The notes: generated by a model from the letters alone, not told the origin. Positions 19,987-31,188 are shown, numbered from the stretch's first letter. The stretch: DNA of 64,000 nucleotides from Prado023 sp963777855 (GCA_963777855.1 CAVZRW010000001.1:102075-166074), one strand, 5' to 3'. Made by a program: numbers and translations.

Positions 19987-20361
19987 GTGCGGCCGCCACC
20001 GGCGGGCCCACAGCGCGCAGCGCTCTGGGCTCGCCTGGCCCCGGCCGGTGTCGTGCTCGCCGCCGCGCTGGCGGTCACCGTCCGCGACCCGCACACCTCA
20101 GGATCCTGGGGTGTCTGCCCGACCTACGCGATCCTCGGGGTGTACTGCCCCGGGTGCGGATCCCTGCGCGGACTGCACGACCTCGTCGCGGGGAACTGGT
20201 CCGAGGCGATCGGTCACAACGCCCTGATCGTGCCCGGGATCCTGTTCGTCGCGTTCTCCGCGGTGGGCAGGCCCGGGCGGTGGTGGGGCCACGCGTGGCT
20301 GGTCGCGTTCCTCGTGTTCACGGTCGCGCGCAACCTCCCCGGCAGCCCGTTGGCGCCGTAG
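19987..20361 (+). CDS. DUF2752 membrane protein
   Basis: A 124-residue, three-helix membrane protein with the DUF2752 signature CPxxxxxGxxCPGCG (CPTYAILGVYCPGCG, residues about 44-58) followed by R-L-HD. The start is uncertain: GTG 19987 is used, but an ATG at 19922 lies in another frame across a C-rich run and may be the true start if a base is missing. Confidence 0.78.
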   Translation: MRPPPAGPQRAALWARLAPAGVVLAAALAVTVRDPHTSGSWGVCPTYAILGVYCPGCGSLRGLHDLVAGNWSEAIGHNALIVPGILFVAFSAVGRPGRWWGHAWLVAFLVFTVARNLPGSPLAP

Positions 20362-20456
20362 GCGGCGGCCGCGACCGGGTGGCGCACTGGATCCAGGGCA
20401 CCTCGGGGATGGGTCCCCACATTCGGAATCAGTCCGGCGGGTCCTGGCCCCCGGAC

Positions 20457-22569
20457 CTACGTCGACCAGTGCACGAGCAGGCTGCGACCTCGGGCCACCA
20501 CGGTGTCGCCGGCCCTCACGAGGGTCGTGGACACGGGCTCGGGCCCGTGCAGCGAGGTGTCCAGCTCCAGGCGCCACAGGTCCGCCGGCCGACCGGCGGA
20601 TGACGTGTCGGGGATACGGAACTCCACGGGATCTGGCTCTCCGTTGACCAGGACGAGCAGGTTGCGGTCCAGCAGGGGCTCGCCCCCGCGGTCGTGGTCG
20701 GGGGCGACGGACCCGTCGACGAAGACCGCGACACTGTGCCGCGTCGGGTCCTGCCACATCGGTGCCGACATCGCCGCACCGTCCGGTGCGAACCACACGG
20801 AGTACCCGGGATCGGCCAGGTACCGGCGCCGGCGCAGCACGGGGTGCGCCCGCCGCATCGCGATCACGCGCCGGACGAAGGCCAGCAGGTCGTCGTCGAC
20901 GTGCTGCCAGTCGAACCAGGAGATCTCGTTGTCCTGGCAGTAGGCGTTGTTGTTCCCCCGCTGCGTGCGGCCGAGCTCGTCGCCGCCGAGGATCATGGGG
21001 ACGCCGCGGGACAGCAGGAGGGTCATGATGATGGCCCGCAGCGTCCCGGTCCCGTGCGGACTCCACCGCCGGGTCGTCGCTGGGGCCCTCGACCCCGTGG
21101 TTCCACGAGATGTTGTCGTTGGTCCCGTCCCGGTTGTCCTCCCCGTTGGCCTCGTTGTGCTTGTGGTCGTAGGACACGAGGTCGCGCAGGGTGAAGCCGT
21201 CGTGGCAGGTCACGTAGTTGATCGAGGCGTGGGGGCGCCGCCGGGTCGGCCCGTAGATGTCTGACGACCCGGCCACCCGGGTGGCCAACTCCGGCAGCGT
21301 CCGGGGGCGCCCGGACCAGAAGGCCCGGATGGTGTCCCGGTAGCGGCCGTTCCACTCGCTCCACGTGTCCGGGAACGCCCCCACGCTGTAGCTGTCCCAC
21401 TGGCCGACGTCCCACGGCTCGGCAATCAGCTTCACCCGACTGATCACCGGGTCCTGGTCGATGAGGGCGAAGAAGGACGAGAGCCGTTGGAAGCCGCCGT
21501 CCTCTCGCGCGAGGGCGGTGGCCAGGTCGAAGCGGAACCCGTCGACGTGCATGTCGGTGACCCAGTACCGCAGCGAGTCCATGATCAGCCGCAGGCAGGT
21601 GTGGTCGTCGACGTTGTAGGAGTTGCCCGTGCCGGTCGTGTCCAGGTACCGCGACGGGTCGGCAGGATCAACCCGGTAGTAGGCGTGGTTGTCGATCCCG
21701 CGGAAGCACAGGGTCGGGCCGAACTGGTCACCCTCGGCTGTGTGGTTGTAGACCACGTCGAGGATCACCTCGATCCCCGCGGCGTGCAGGGCCAGGACCA
21801 TCTGCTGGAACTCCCGCACCTGGCCACCGACCCACCCCGCCTGGAACGCTGCCGAGTACTCCTCGAGTGGGGCGAAGAAGCCGATCGTGTTGTAGCCCCA
21901 GTAGTTGGACAGCCCGGAGCGTGCCTGCGCGCTGGCGGTGATGAACTCGTGGACCGGCAGCAGTTCCACGGCCGTCACGCCGAGCGAGGTCAGATGCCCC
22001 ACCGCCGCGGGATGGGCCATGCCGGCGTAGGTCCCGCGCAGTTCCGGGGGGACATCCGGATGGGTGGCCGTGAACCCCTTCACGTGCACCTCGTAGATCA
22101 CGGAGTCCGCGTAGGTGGTGCGCGGAGCGACGTCCCCGGCCCAGTCGAAGGTCGGGTCCACGACGAGGCACTTCGGCATGTTGGCCGCGGAGTCCAGCAC
22201 GGAGATCGTGTCCGGTGCGTTCCAGTCGTAGTCGAAGACCTCGGGGCCCCAGTGCAGCTCGCCGTCGAAGGCGCGGGCGTAGGGGTCCAGGAGCAGCTTC
22301 GCGGGGTTGCACCGCAGTCCCCTGCTGCGGTCATAGGGGCCGTGCACCCGATACCCGTACCGCTGCCCGACGCCGACCCCGGGCAGGTAGCCGTGCCAGA
22401 CGCCGCTGTCGTACTCCCGCAGCGGCACCTGCTCCTCGTGGCCCGCCTCGTCGAACAGGCACAGGACGACCCTCTGCGCGACTTGGGAGGAAAGGGCGAA
22501 GTTGGTGCCCCGGGCATCGGGCGTCGCCCCCAGGGGGAAGTGGCTTCCCGGCCACACACGGCGGCGCAT
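20457..22569 (-). CDS. glgX: Glycogen debranching enzyme GlgX (GH13), frameshifted
   Basis: Hydrolyses alpha-1,6 branches in glycogen. About 703 residues: N-terminal CBM48-like domain (FPLGATPDARGTNFAL), GH13 barrel with nucleophile Asp in DGFRFDLA, acid/base Glu in AEPWDVG and third Asp in TCHDGF, then a beta-sandwich tail. The break near 21058 splits the last third of the barrel (DDPAVES / TLRAIIMTLLL); both halves are well conserved, so a missing base in the sequence is the simplest explanation. The ATG at 22569 starts MRRRVWPG. Confidence 0.93.
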
Positions 22570-22753
22570 GGCTGAAGGCTCCCACCGATGAGGCTGGGGC
22601 GACAGGGTCGAACGGCAGGGGAGGGGGTGGTCTCGTCGGGCGGGGCACGGACCAGTGCCGCACGGTCGGATGGCTCGGGACACTGGTGGATCGCGAGGTG
22701 GCCGGTGCGGGTGGCACTCCGCCCGGGGGAGACCCGCAGTCCTGCCCGTCCGG

Positions 22754-25561
22754 TCAGGAGGTCGCGGCGGAGGCCACCCCCGCAGGCTCCCGGACCGAAG
22801 CGCCGGCTGGTGTGATCGCGCGGGCCGGGTTCACGGCGTGCGCCGCATCGACCGGGGGTGGCGTGGGCAGGTGCCGGCGGCGTGGGATCTTGCTCAGCTC
22901 GATGGTGACGGGGACCACCAGGGCCAGCGCGATGCAGGCCACCCACTGGCCGCCGGTCAGGGAGGTGGTGAGCAGCAGCCTCTGCATGAACGTCCACTCG
23001 ACGGCCACGATGGTGATCAGGATGGGGATCGACAGCGTCTTCAGGGCGCTCAGGACTGGTTCGGCCAGGCCGGACTCGGGGGAGCGGCGCAGGACCAGGC
23101 CGCTGAGGACGGTGCCGAACGCCATCACGACGAAGGCCATCGTCATCGGGACGCTGGGCTGGTCACCGTTGAGCTCCCCGGGCCCGAAGAGCAGGGCGAT
23201 CAGGGTGACCAGGAAGAGCATGCCGCCGTAGAACGCCCATTGCCGAACCGACACCGGGTTGGCCAGCTTCAGGTTCGGGTCCCGGGGCGGCTTGGTCATG
23301 AGACCGGGCAGGGCCGGCTCCTGCATGATCACGACGACGGGGAAGATCGAGATGAAGAAGTTGAGGAACAGCACCATCAGCGGGGTGAGGGCGATGCCGT
23401 CGTTGATGTCGAAGATGCTGGCGGTCAGGAACAGCAGCACCAGGGCGAGCAGCTGGCTCATCTGGTAGCGGACGTAGTTGGCGATCTTCTCGTACGTGCT
23501 GCGGCCCAGGCGCACGGCGGTGACCAGGGTGCCGAAGTTGTCGTCGGTGAGGATCATCTTGCCGGCCTGCTTGGTGACCTCGGACCCGGAGCCCATCGCC
23601 ACCCCGATGTCGGCCTGCTTGAGCGCGGCGGCGTCGTTGACCGCGTCCCCGGTCATGGCCACGATGTCGCCCCGAGACTGCATGAGCTTGGCCAGCCGGA
23701 GCTTGTCCTGCGGGGTCACGCGGCCGAAGACGTGGAGGTCGGGGAGCGCTGCGGTGAGGTCCTCGTCGCTCATCGCAGCGATCTCGGCGCCGCTGATCGC
23801 CCCCGGGGCCAGTCCGAGCTCGGCCCCGATCGCCGACGCGGTGATGGCGTGGTCGCCCGTGATCATCCGGACCTCGATGCCCGCCTGCCGGGCGATCCGC
23901 ACTGCCTCGACGGCCGAGGGGCGCAGCGGGTCGATGATGCCCACCATGCCGACGAACTGCAGATCTCCCACGAAGGACATCGGGTCGGCCACCACCTCGT
24001 CCTCGCGCCCGCTCACGTCGCGTACGGCGAAGGCCAGGACCCGCAGGCCCTTCTCGCTCATCTCCCGGTTGGCGGCCAGGATCGAGTCGAGGACCTCAGC
24101 CATCGGCACCGAGCCGTCGTCAGCGAGCATGGTCGTGCACCGGTCGAGCACGACGTCGGGGCCGCCCTTGACCAGCTCGACGAGTTGGTCGCGCGCCGGG
24201 CCGATGTTGTGGAAGGTGGCCATGAACTTGTAGGCCGAGTCGAAGGGCACCTCGGCCACGCGCGGCAGCTCCCGGCGGCTGACCTCGGCATCGACGCCGA
24301 GCTTGGCCGCCAGCACCACGAGGGCCGCCTCGGTGGGGTCGCCGATGACGGCCCCGTCGTCGGACACGGTGGCGTCGCTGCACAGGGTCAGGCCGTAGGC
24401 CAGCCTCGTGAACTCCGGGGTGGTGTCCCCGACCGCGGCCCGCACGCTGCCGGTCTTGGCGTAGCCCTCGCCGGAGACCTTGTACCAGTGCCCGCGCATG
24501 TAGAGGGAGCGGACCATCATCTCGTTCATCGTGAGGGTGCCGGTCTTGTCGGAGTTGATCGCGCTGGTCGCCCCGAGTGTCTCGACGTCGGTCAGGTTCT
24601 TCACGATGGCCTTGTGCTCGGCGAGTTCCTTCGCGCCGTAGGCCAGCATCGCCTGGACGAAGGTCGGCAGGCCGGTGGGGATCGCCGAGATCGCCATCGC
24701 CACCCCCAGCAGCAGCACCGACTCCAGCGTCTGCCCGCGGTAGAGGCCCAGGCCGACGATGATCGCGACTGCGACCCAGGCGATCGCCCCCAGGACCTTC
24801 GTCAGCGAGTCCAGCTCCTTCTGCAGCGGTGACCTGCTCGGTGCCACGGCGGAGAGCATGGTGGCGATCTGGCCCATCTGGGTGCCCATGCCGGTCTCCG
24901 TGACCACCATCGCTCCGGTGCCCCGGGTGACCGACGTGTTCTGGAACAGCATGTTGGCCCGATCGCCCAGCGCCACCTCATCCCGGTCGATCGTCGACGG
25001 ATCCTTGCTGATCGGGGCGCTCTCGCCGGTGAGCGCGGCCTCCTGTGTCTCCAGGGTGGCCGAGCGGATCAGCCGGCCGTCCGCGGGCACGATGTCCCCG
25101 GACTCCAGGTTCACGATGTCCCCGGGTACCAGGTCGTTGGCGCTGACCTGCATCAGGGTGCCGTCACGCACAACCTTGGCCTGCGGGGTGGTCATCTTCG
25201 ACAGGGCGTCCACGCTGGCCCGGGCCTTCATCTCCTGCTGGGTGCCCATGACCACGTTCAGGACGACCAGCAGGGCCACGATCATGGCGGTCGACCACTC
25301 CTGGATCAGCATGCTGACCACGGTCACCGCGATCAGCATCAGGTTCATCGAGTCCTTGAGCTGGATCAGGGCCACCGCCCACACCGACGGCGACGGTTCC
25401 GAGGCGATCACGTTCGGACCGTGCTGGGCCAACCGGCTGGCCGCCTCGGTCGCTGGAAGGCCCGACTCGGCGTCCGTGGCGAACTCCGCCACAACCTCCT
25501 CGACGGACTTGTTGAACCAGCTCCGCGGCTGGTCGACCCGAGCTTCGGGTGAGACGGTCAT
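22754..25561 (-). CDS. P2-type cation-transporting ATPase (intact copy)
   Basis: A 935-residue P-type ATPase resembling Ca2+/cation pumps of the P2A type. N-terminal cation-ATPase domain (HGPNVIASEPSPS), actuator loop LTGESAP, phosphorylation motif DKTGTLT (about residue 335), GDGVND-type hinge written GDAVNDAAAL, and about ten TM helices. The TM4 signature is IPTGLP, where classical Ca2+ pumps have PEGLP, so the key Glu ligand is replaced by Thr and ion specificity is uncertain. RBS GGAGGTTCCG. A second, indel-ridden copy lies at 58887-61694. Confidence 0.92.
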   Translation of the reverse strand: MTVSPEARVDQPRSWFNKSVEEVVAEFATDAESGLPATEAASRLAQHGPNVIASEPSPSVWAVALIQLKDSMNLMLIAVTVVSMLIQEWSTAMIVALLVVLNVVMGTQQEMKARASVDALSKMTTPQAKVVRDGTLMQVSANDLVPGDIVNLESGDIVPADGRLIRSATLETQEAALTGESAPISKDPSTIDRDEVALGDRANMLFQNTSVTRGTGAMVVTETGMGTQMGQIATMLSAVAPSRSPLQKELDSLTKVLGAIAWVAVAIIVGLGLYRGQTLESVLLLGVAMAISAIPTGLPTFVQAMLAYGAKELAEHKAIVKNLTDVETLGATSAINSDKTGTLTMNEMMVRSLYMRGHWYKVSGEGYAKTGSVRAAVGDTTPEFTRLAYGLTLCSDATVSDDGAVIGDPTEAALVVLAAKLGVDAEVSRRELPRVAEVPFDSAYKFMATFHNIGPARDQLVELVKGGPDVVLDRCTTMLADDGSVPMAEVLDSILAANREMSEKGLRVLAFAVRDVSGREDEVVADPMSFVGDLQFVGMVGIIDPLRPSAVEAVRIARQAGIEVRMITGDHAITASAIGAELGLAPGAISGAEIAAMSDEDLTAALPDLHVFGRVTPQDKLRLAKLMQSRGDIVAMTGDAVNDAAALKQADIGVAMGSGSEVTKQAGKMILTDDNFGTLVTAVRLGRSTYEKIANYVRYQMSQLLALVLLFLTASIFDINDGIALTPLMVLFLNFFISIFPVVVIMQEPALPGLMTKPPRDPNLKLANPVSVRQWAFYGGMLFLVTLIALLFGPGELNGDQPSVPMTMAFVVMAFGTVLSGLVLRRSPESGLAEPVLSALKTLSIPILITIVAVEWTFMQRLLLTTSLTGGQWVACIALALVVPVTIELSKIPRRRHLPTPPPVDAAHAVNPARAITPAGASVREPAGVASAATS

Positions 25562-25637
25562 CGGAACCTCCAGTTGAGACGCGTACGATCAGTGGACCAC
25601 GGATCGCCTGGCGCAGGCCTAGTCCACGGAGCCGTGC

Positions 25638-25919
25638 TCACCACTGGTTCGCGACGGCGTCTTGCACCTGCTTGCGCCGGACCTTGCCCAGCATCGAGCG
25701 CGGCAGGTCGTCGACGACGATGACGCGCGTCGGCACTTTATCGGCGGCCAGTCGCTCGACCCGGCCCCTGTGACCCGCCAACCTGAGGAGTCGCTGCGCG
25801 ACGCCCCGACCCACATCGCGTTGATGCGCCAGCACGCCGGGGGCAACCAGGACGACCAGCTCGTGATCGCCGCCGTTGTCCGCCGGCGTGGAGGCGCTGT
25901 CCGGTCTGGACGCTGACAC
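25638..25919 (-). pseudogene. Acyl-CoA synthetase C-terminal fragment
   Basis: About 93 codons whose end, VPTRVIVVDDLPRSMLGKVRRKQV, matches the C-terminal lid of AMP-forming fatty acyl-CoA ligases, including the catalytic Lys in MLGKVRR. Nothing upstream supplies the AMP-binding domain, and the adjoining 300 bp hold no recognisable gene. Probably a rearrangement remnant. Confidence 0.6.
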
Positions 25920-26257
25920 CCGGGATCGGCTGTTCGGCGACGCGTGGCCGCCATCGAGACTGAACTGACCTGAACGACTGCACCTCAGGCGCGCCCATCT
26001 GGGACGACCCGGGGCCTGGCGCGGAACCCTGGGTCAGAGTCACGGCGCCCTGGAAACAGTCAGTCAACGTTGGGCACTTCGTTGCGTGTTCCTTGACAAG
26101 GAGGGCCGGCCGACCACTCCGCCGCCCGCGCAGGCGAACGGGTGTCGAAGAAGTGGGAGGCCTCGTCGTTCACGAAACCCCGGACTGGGGCACCGTCAGA
26201 CGGCTCGCGCAGCCTCGATGCACCGCGCGTACCCAGTCGGCGGCCTCGTGCGAACCC

Positions 26258-28777
26258 TCACGGCAGCCGGATGGCTACCACCTGGCGTCCGAGGGTGGAT
26301 GCTTCGACGGCCACTTGCTGGGCCCATGGGTGCTCGTCGGCACCTAGCCCACCGAGGTCGACCCGGAAGCTGACCACTCCCGGCGAGCGGACGATGTCGG
26401 CCGAGGCACCCCTGGCGTCGAGCAGTGCCTTGACCTGGTCGGCGGCCCCCGGCCGGACGCTGATGACCATCCGGTCTGACACCTCGACCGACGCACCGGC
26501 CGACGGTGCGACCACTCGGCTCTGCGGGGCACCCGCGGAAGCCGGTGCTGGGCCGGTGATGGCGTTGAGGAGCAGTTGGGCCGTGCCATTGGTGAACGCG
26601 CGGTAGTTCGGGTCGAAGCCGAACAGCACGATGCGGCCGTTGTCGACCGTCTCATCGACCACGGCGGTCTTGCCGTACAGCTGCTCCTCGCCGTCGGCGA
26701 ACCCGGAGATGAACCAATCGGGGTCGCCTGTCGTCGGGAACCGGACCGGTGACGACGCCTGCGGCGCGCTCCACACGAACTCGTACTCGTACATCGCGTA
26801 CGCCGTCTCGCCCACCCCGTCGGCCAGCGGGCTGTCCGGGTCCACCTCGACTCGGATCAGCGAGCCGGGGATGTCCGAGGTGGCGGATGCATAGGTTGCT
26901 GAGGTCAGCCCGAGGCGGGACGCCAGCCGGGAGCTGTCCCGCAGGGTGATCAGCCGCCCGCCGTCGCGAACCCACTGAGTCAGCGCGTCCCGCCCGGCGG
27001 CACCCAGCGTGTTGAGGGCGGTCGAGTCTGACCCGGTCGGGACGACGAGGACGTCGTAGTCACCCAACGCCCCGCCGGCGATCTGTGCCGCGGTCAGGTC
27101 CGTGAACGGGAGCCGGGCGCGGTTGTCGAGCCACCACCGCAGCCAGCCCGACGATTCGATGCTCCCGGTCGAGGTCGTTGAGATCTGCCAGACGGCGAGA
27201 CGCGGGGCCTCGCCGGCCGCGACCGGGCCGGGCTCGGCCTGCTCAGCCAAGGACACCGCCTGGGGCTTGAGGTCTGACTCCGGAGCGCCCGCCGGGCACG
27301 TTCTCCAGCAGCGGGGCGCTCCATGCGGTCACGTCGTAGAAGTACGGGAACGGCACATAGGTGTCCTCGTGCAGCATGGCCTGGATCCAGTGCTTCTGGC
27401 CCTGGGCCATCGGGATCCACAGGGTGCCGACCGGCAGCGTGGTGGTCTGCGTGGGCCGGCCGTAGGCGGTGTAGTCGGGCACCGTGAGCGGGCGCACCAG
27501 GCGGTAGACCTCGACGTCCATCCGCTGCAGGCGCCGGGCGATGCGCTGCGCCTCGTCGGCCTTCGCCGGGTCGTCGGTGCGTAGGAAGTAGTGCTTGACC
27601 GTGATGTCGGGCACCGGGTTGGTGATGGAAGCACCCTCCCAGTAGAGCTGGTTGGGCTCGAGCTGGCCCGCGACGCCCTGCTGGTAGGCAGTCACATGCT
27701 CGGCGCGCCACTCGGTGAGCAGCTCGTCGTCCTTGGCCCCGGCCGCGCTCAGCGTCGCCCAGATCGCGACGTACTGCTCACGGACCCGCTGTTCGGCCGG
27801 GTCGCCGTTGGCCTTCTCGAAGGTCATGCCCGCGGCGTTGAACCCGGTCGTCGGGACGCTGTCGCCGTAGCCCATGTAGAGCAGGTCGTACACGTCGCCG
27901 TTGAAGTACGGGATCGTGAACCGGCCGAACGCCTGCTGGATCGCCGTGCCGTACAGGTTGTAGATCCAGTCCAGCGGGGTCTCGCCGATGTCGTGGTAGA
28001 CCGGGTCGGCGTTCGGCGGGAAGAAGTAGGTGGCCCGCCCCATCTCGTGCGCGTCGATGAACACCTGCGGCGGCAGCTCGCGCAGCTTCTCCAGCTTGCC
28101 GTCGGTCTCGGCCTGGGTGCGCGCGAACCAGTCGCGGTTCATATCGAAGCCGTACGCGTTCCTACGCGTGTCGGCCTCTCGGCCGTCCGGGTTCTGCGTC
28201 GGCAGGATCACCACGATGGCGTCGTCGAGGATCTCCTGGGCCGCACAGTCGGTACGGGCGGCCAACTCGTACAGGACCCGCAGCGACGCGTCGGTGCCGC
28301 TCTCCTCTCCACCGTGGACATTCCCGGCGACCCACAAGATGGACGGGCATCGCGCGCGATGATCCGGCGTGCCTGCGCCTCGGGGGTCCGGGCGTCCCGC
28401 AGCCGGCCGATGTCCCGCCCGATCTGCGACAGGCCGGCCCGGGTCACCCACTTCTCCTGGCCCACCACCGCGTAGCGCAGCGGCCGGCCCTGAACCGAGG
28501 TGCTGAGCACCCCGTCAACCACCATCGGGCTCGCCGCGGCCACCGCCATCAGGTAGGCGTCGGACTCCGCGGTCGTGACGTCACGGTCACCAAGGTCGAT
28601 GCCGATGACGTCCTTCGCCGTGGGAACCGACGGATCAAGGACCGGGTCGACGAACGGGTCGCACAGCGCCGGCTGGGCGGTGGCCGTCGGCGCGGCCACC
28701 AGAGCACCGGCCGTCAGAGCGAGGCCCACCAAACCGGCGAGCCACTTCGCTGCAAATGGTGTGCGGGTACGCCCCAT
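26258..28777 (-). CDS. Secreted M14 zinc carboxypeptidase-like protein, two frameshifts
   Basis: About 839 residues with a signal peptide (ALTAGALVAAPTATAQ). The M14 domain (residues about 100-480) has the zinc HxxE in NVHGGEES, NMNRDW-type substrate segment FDMNRDWF, and third-ligand His in FIDAHEMG. A long C-terminal region (residues about 510-839) contains a glutamine-amidotransferase-like alpha/beta fold (DYDVLVVPTGSDS, DGGRLITL). Frames switch near 28345 and 27290; the two indels cancel, so length is preserved. Likely an exported peptidase or amidase; the substrate is unknown. Confidence 0.8.
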
Positions 28778-28957
28778 GGGTCACCCCTCAGATCGATGGA
28801 CCAGGAACCGCGTGGTCCAACACAAGCAGCGCCAACCGGGCCACGTCAATGGACTCGGGCGACCGGGTTCCGGGTCACCCCTAGGACCGGCGGTCCGTCG
28901 GTCAAGGACACCCACCGACTTCGGGGGTCGCGGCATCAACAGCGTCTTGTATGAACA

Positions 28958-29113
28958 GATCCCCGACCGTCCCGGCAAGCGCTATCTGGACTGGGAGCCG
29001 GGCAGTCCGTCATTGACGTCCGCCGCGTTCGCGACGGGATCGAGGCTCGAGTCCACGACCTGTTCGCCGAAATCGGCGTCACGCTCCACGCGAGCCTCAG
29101 TCTGAACGTGTAG
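28958..29113 (+). pseudogene. arsC C-terminal remnant
   Basis: About 50 codons: PGKRYLDWE, then after one base shift AGQSVIDVRRVRDGIEARV and a stop at 29113. This parallels PGKRYLDWELADPAGQSVEDVRPIRDDIE of the arsC at 17600. The catalytic P-loop half is missing. A relic of a further arsenate-reductase gene. Confidence 0.75.
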
Positions 29114-29134
29114 CGGCGCCCGACCGGCTGGGCA

Positions 29135-29797
29135 CTAGGCGCGGTTGAGGAATCGGGTGAGGTCTTCGGGGCGTCCGGTGATGAGGATGGTGTCGCCGTA
29201 TTGCAGGACGGTGTCGGGTTGGGCGTGGGTGTAGCCGGTGGCGTGTTGGGGTTTGACCGAGACGATGCGTACGCCGTACTTCTCGGGGGTGCGCAGGGCG
29301 TGCAGGGGCTCGCCTGTCAGGGAGCGGGCGGGGTGGGTGACGACGGCGGCCCAGGTGGGGTCCACGGGAAGGTAGTCCAGGGCGTGGCTGCCCACGAGGT
29401 GGGCGACGCGGCGCCCGGTCTCGTCCTCGGGGAAGATCACGTGGTGGGCCCCGACGCGTTCCAGGATGCGGGCGTGGGTGCCGCTGTTGGCCTTGGCCCA
29501 GATCTGCTCGACCTCGAGTTGGGACAGGTGCGAGGTGGCCAGGATGCTCGCATGTTCGTCGTCGCCGATGGCCACGACGGCGCGGGTGTACTGGTCGGCG
29601 CCGATCTCGTGGAGCAGGTCGATGTCGGTGGCGTCGCCGATGACGATGTTGTCCAGCCGGGTGCTGAACCGTTGGGCGAGGTCGGCGCGCCGGTCGATGA
29701 CCATGACGTCGGTTCCCTCGGCGGTCAGGGCCAGGGCCAGGGAGCGGCCGAAGCGGCCAAGGCCGATGACCAGGACGGGGGTGCGGGTGTCAGCCAA
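29135..29797 (-). CDS. KtrA/TrkA-type potassium channel regulatory subunit
   Basis: A 220-residue cytosolic RCK protein: Rossmann RCK_N domain with GLGRFGRSLA (residues about 12-21) and Asp at the end of beta-2 (VIDRR) for NAD(H)/ATP binding, and an RCK_C domain (residues about 140-218). It gates the K+ translocating subunit whose gene lies just upstream and overlaps it by 8 bp, so the two are cotranscribed and translationally coupled. Confidence 0.93.
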   Translation of the reverse strand: MADTRTPVLVIGLGRFGRSLALALTAEGTDVMVIDRRADLAQRFSTRLDNIVIGDATDIDLLHEIGADQYTRAVVAIGDDEHASILATSHLSQLEVEQIWAKANSGTHARILERVGAHHVIFPEDETGRRVAHLVGSHALDYLPVDPTWAAVVTHPARSLTGEPLHALRTPEKYGVRIVSVKPQHATGYTHAQPDTVLQYGDTILITGRPEDLTRFLNRA

Positions 29798-31160
29798 CGA
29801 TGGTCCTCTCCTCGGGCAGGCGGTAGGTGTGGCCGCGATCCTGGGTGAGGAACGCGGCGGCCAGGGTGACCGGGCCGGTGCGTCCGATGAACATCAGCAG
29901 GGCCAGCAGCCACAGAACGGCGCTGGACAACTCGGGGGTGATGCCCAGGCTCAGCCCCACGGTGCTGAACGCGGAGATCACCTCGAAGACTACGGCCTCG
30001 GTCGGCAGGTCAGTCAGGTGCAGCGCGATCAGCGAGCCGGTGGTGACCGTGGCCGCCGCGAGGCCCAGCACCATCACGGCCTGGCGCTGTGACTCGGCGG
30101 GCACCCGGCGCCGGGCCACGTTGACGTCCTGCTCACCGCGGGCCTGAGCCCACACCATGAACGCCAGCACGCCGATGGTGCTGATCTTGATCCCGCCGGC
30201 CGTGCCGGCGCTGCCCCCGCCGATCAGCATCAGGATCTGGGTCAGGAAGACCGTGTCGCTGTTCTGCGCGGCCATGTCGATCGCGTTGAACCCGGCCGTG
30301 CGCGGCATCACGGCGATCACGAAGGCGGTCAGCACTCTCTGGCCCGCGGGCAGGGCCCCGAGGGTCTTGGGGTTGTCCCACTCGGCGACCAGCACCAGCA
30401 GGGTCGAAACCATCAGCAGCACGAGGGTGCCGATCACCACGATCCGGGTCAGGATCGTCCACGTCGAGGGTCGTCGCCAGTTCCCGGCCAGCTCGACCAG
30501 CACCGGGAACCCGATGCCCCCGATGATCACCGCGAGGCTGACCGGGAGCAGGATCCCGGCCTGCCCGGCGTAGGGGACCAGGCTGGCCGCATCGGTGGAG
30601 AACCCGGCATTGTTGAACGCCGAGACCGCGTGGAACACCCCCCACCACACGGCCGACCCAAACGAACGTCCGTAGCTGGCGTACTGCTGGAACGCCAGCC
30701 ACGCCGCCAGCACCGCCTCGAAGGACAGCGAGAACATCGCGATCCAACGCACCATTCGGCGCACGTCCCCAGCCCGGGAGGACCGGGTCTCGGTCTGGGC
30801 CACCAGCCGGGTGCGCACCCCGAGGCGACCCGACAGGGTCAGCGCCACCAGGGACGCCACCGTCATCAGGCCCAGCCCACCCAACTGGATCAGCAGCAGG
30901 ATGATCACCTGGCCCGCCGACGACCAGTAGGTGCCAGTGTCCACCACGACGAGCCCCGTCACACACACCGCCGAGGCCGCAGTGAACAGGGCCGTGGTCA
31001 CCGACGCGGACTCCGCCCCGGCGGTCGACCACGGCAGCATCAGCAACCCAGCCCCGGCCAGCACTGCGCCGGCGAACGACAACGAGATCGCCCGGGCAGC
31101 GCGCAGCCGTGACGAACGACGCACCACCCACCTCCCCACCATCGACCGGCCGGTGGTCAT
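29790..31160 (-). CDS. KtrB/TrkH-type potassium transporter
   Basis: A 456-residue membrane protein of the SKT superfamily with four M1-P-M2 repeats. Selectivity-filter glycines are visible in SAVCVTGL, SAFNNAGF, MPRTAGFN and SAFSTVGLS, plus the gating-loop segment GGGSAGTAGGIK. It mediates K+ (possibly Na+-coupled) uptake with the downstream KtrA-type subunit. Start at 31160, or the Met at 31139. Confidence 0.93.
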   Translation of the reverse strand: MTTGRSMVGRWVVRRSSRLRAARAISLSFAGAVLAGAGLLMLPWSTAGAESASVTTALFTAASAVCVTGLVVVDTGTYWSSAGQVIILLLIQLGGLGLMTVASLVALTLSGRLGVRTRLVAQTETRSSRAGDVRRMVRWIAMFSLSFEAVLAAWLAFQQYASYGRSFGSAVWWGVFHAVSAFNNAGFSTDAASLVPYAGQAGILLPVSLAVIIGGIGFPVLVELAGNWRRPSTWTILTRIVVIGTLVLLMVSTLLVLVAEWDNPKTLGALPAGQRVLTAFVIAVMPRTAGFNAIDMAAQNSDTVFLTQILMLIGGGSAGTAGGIKISTIGVLAFMVWAQARGEQDVNVARRRVPAESQRQAVMVLGLAAATVTTGSLIALHLTDLPTEAVVFEVISAFSTVGLSLGITPELSSAVLWLLALLMFIGRTGPVTLAAAFLTQDRGHTYRLPEERTIVG

Positions 31161-31188
31161 CCTGCCACCACGCGGGATGGCAGTGGGG

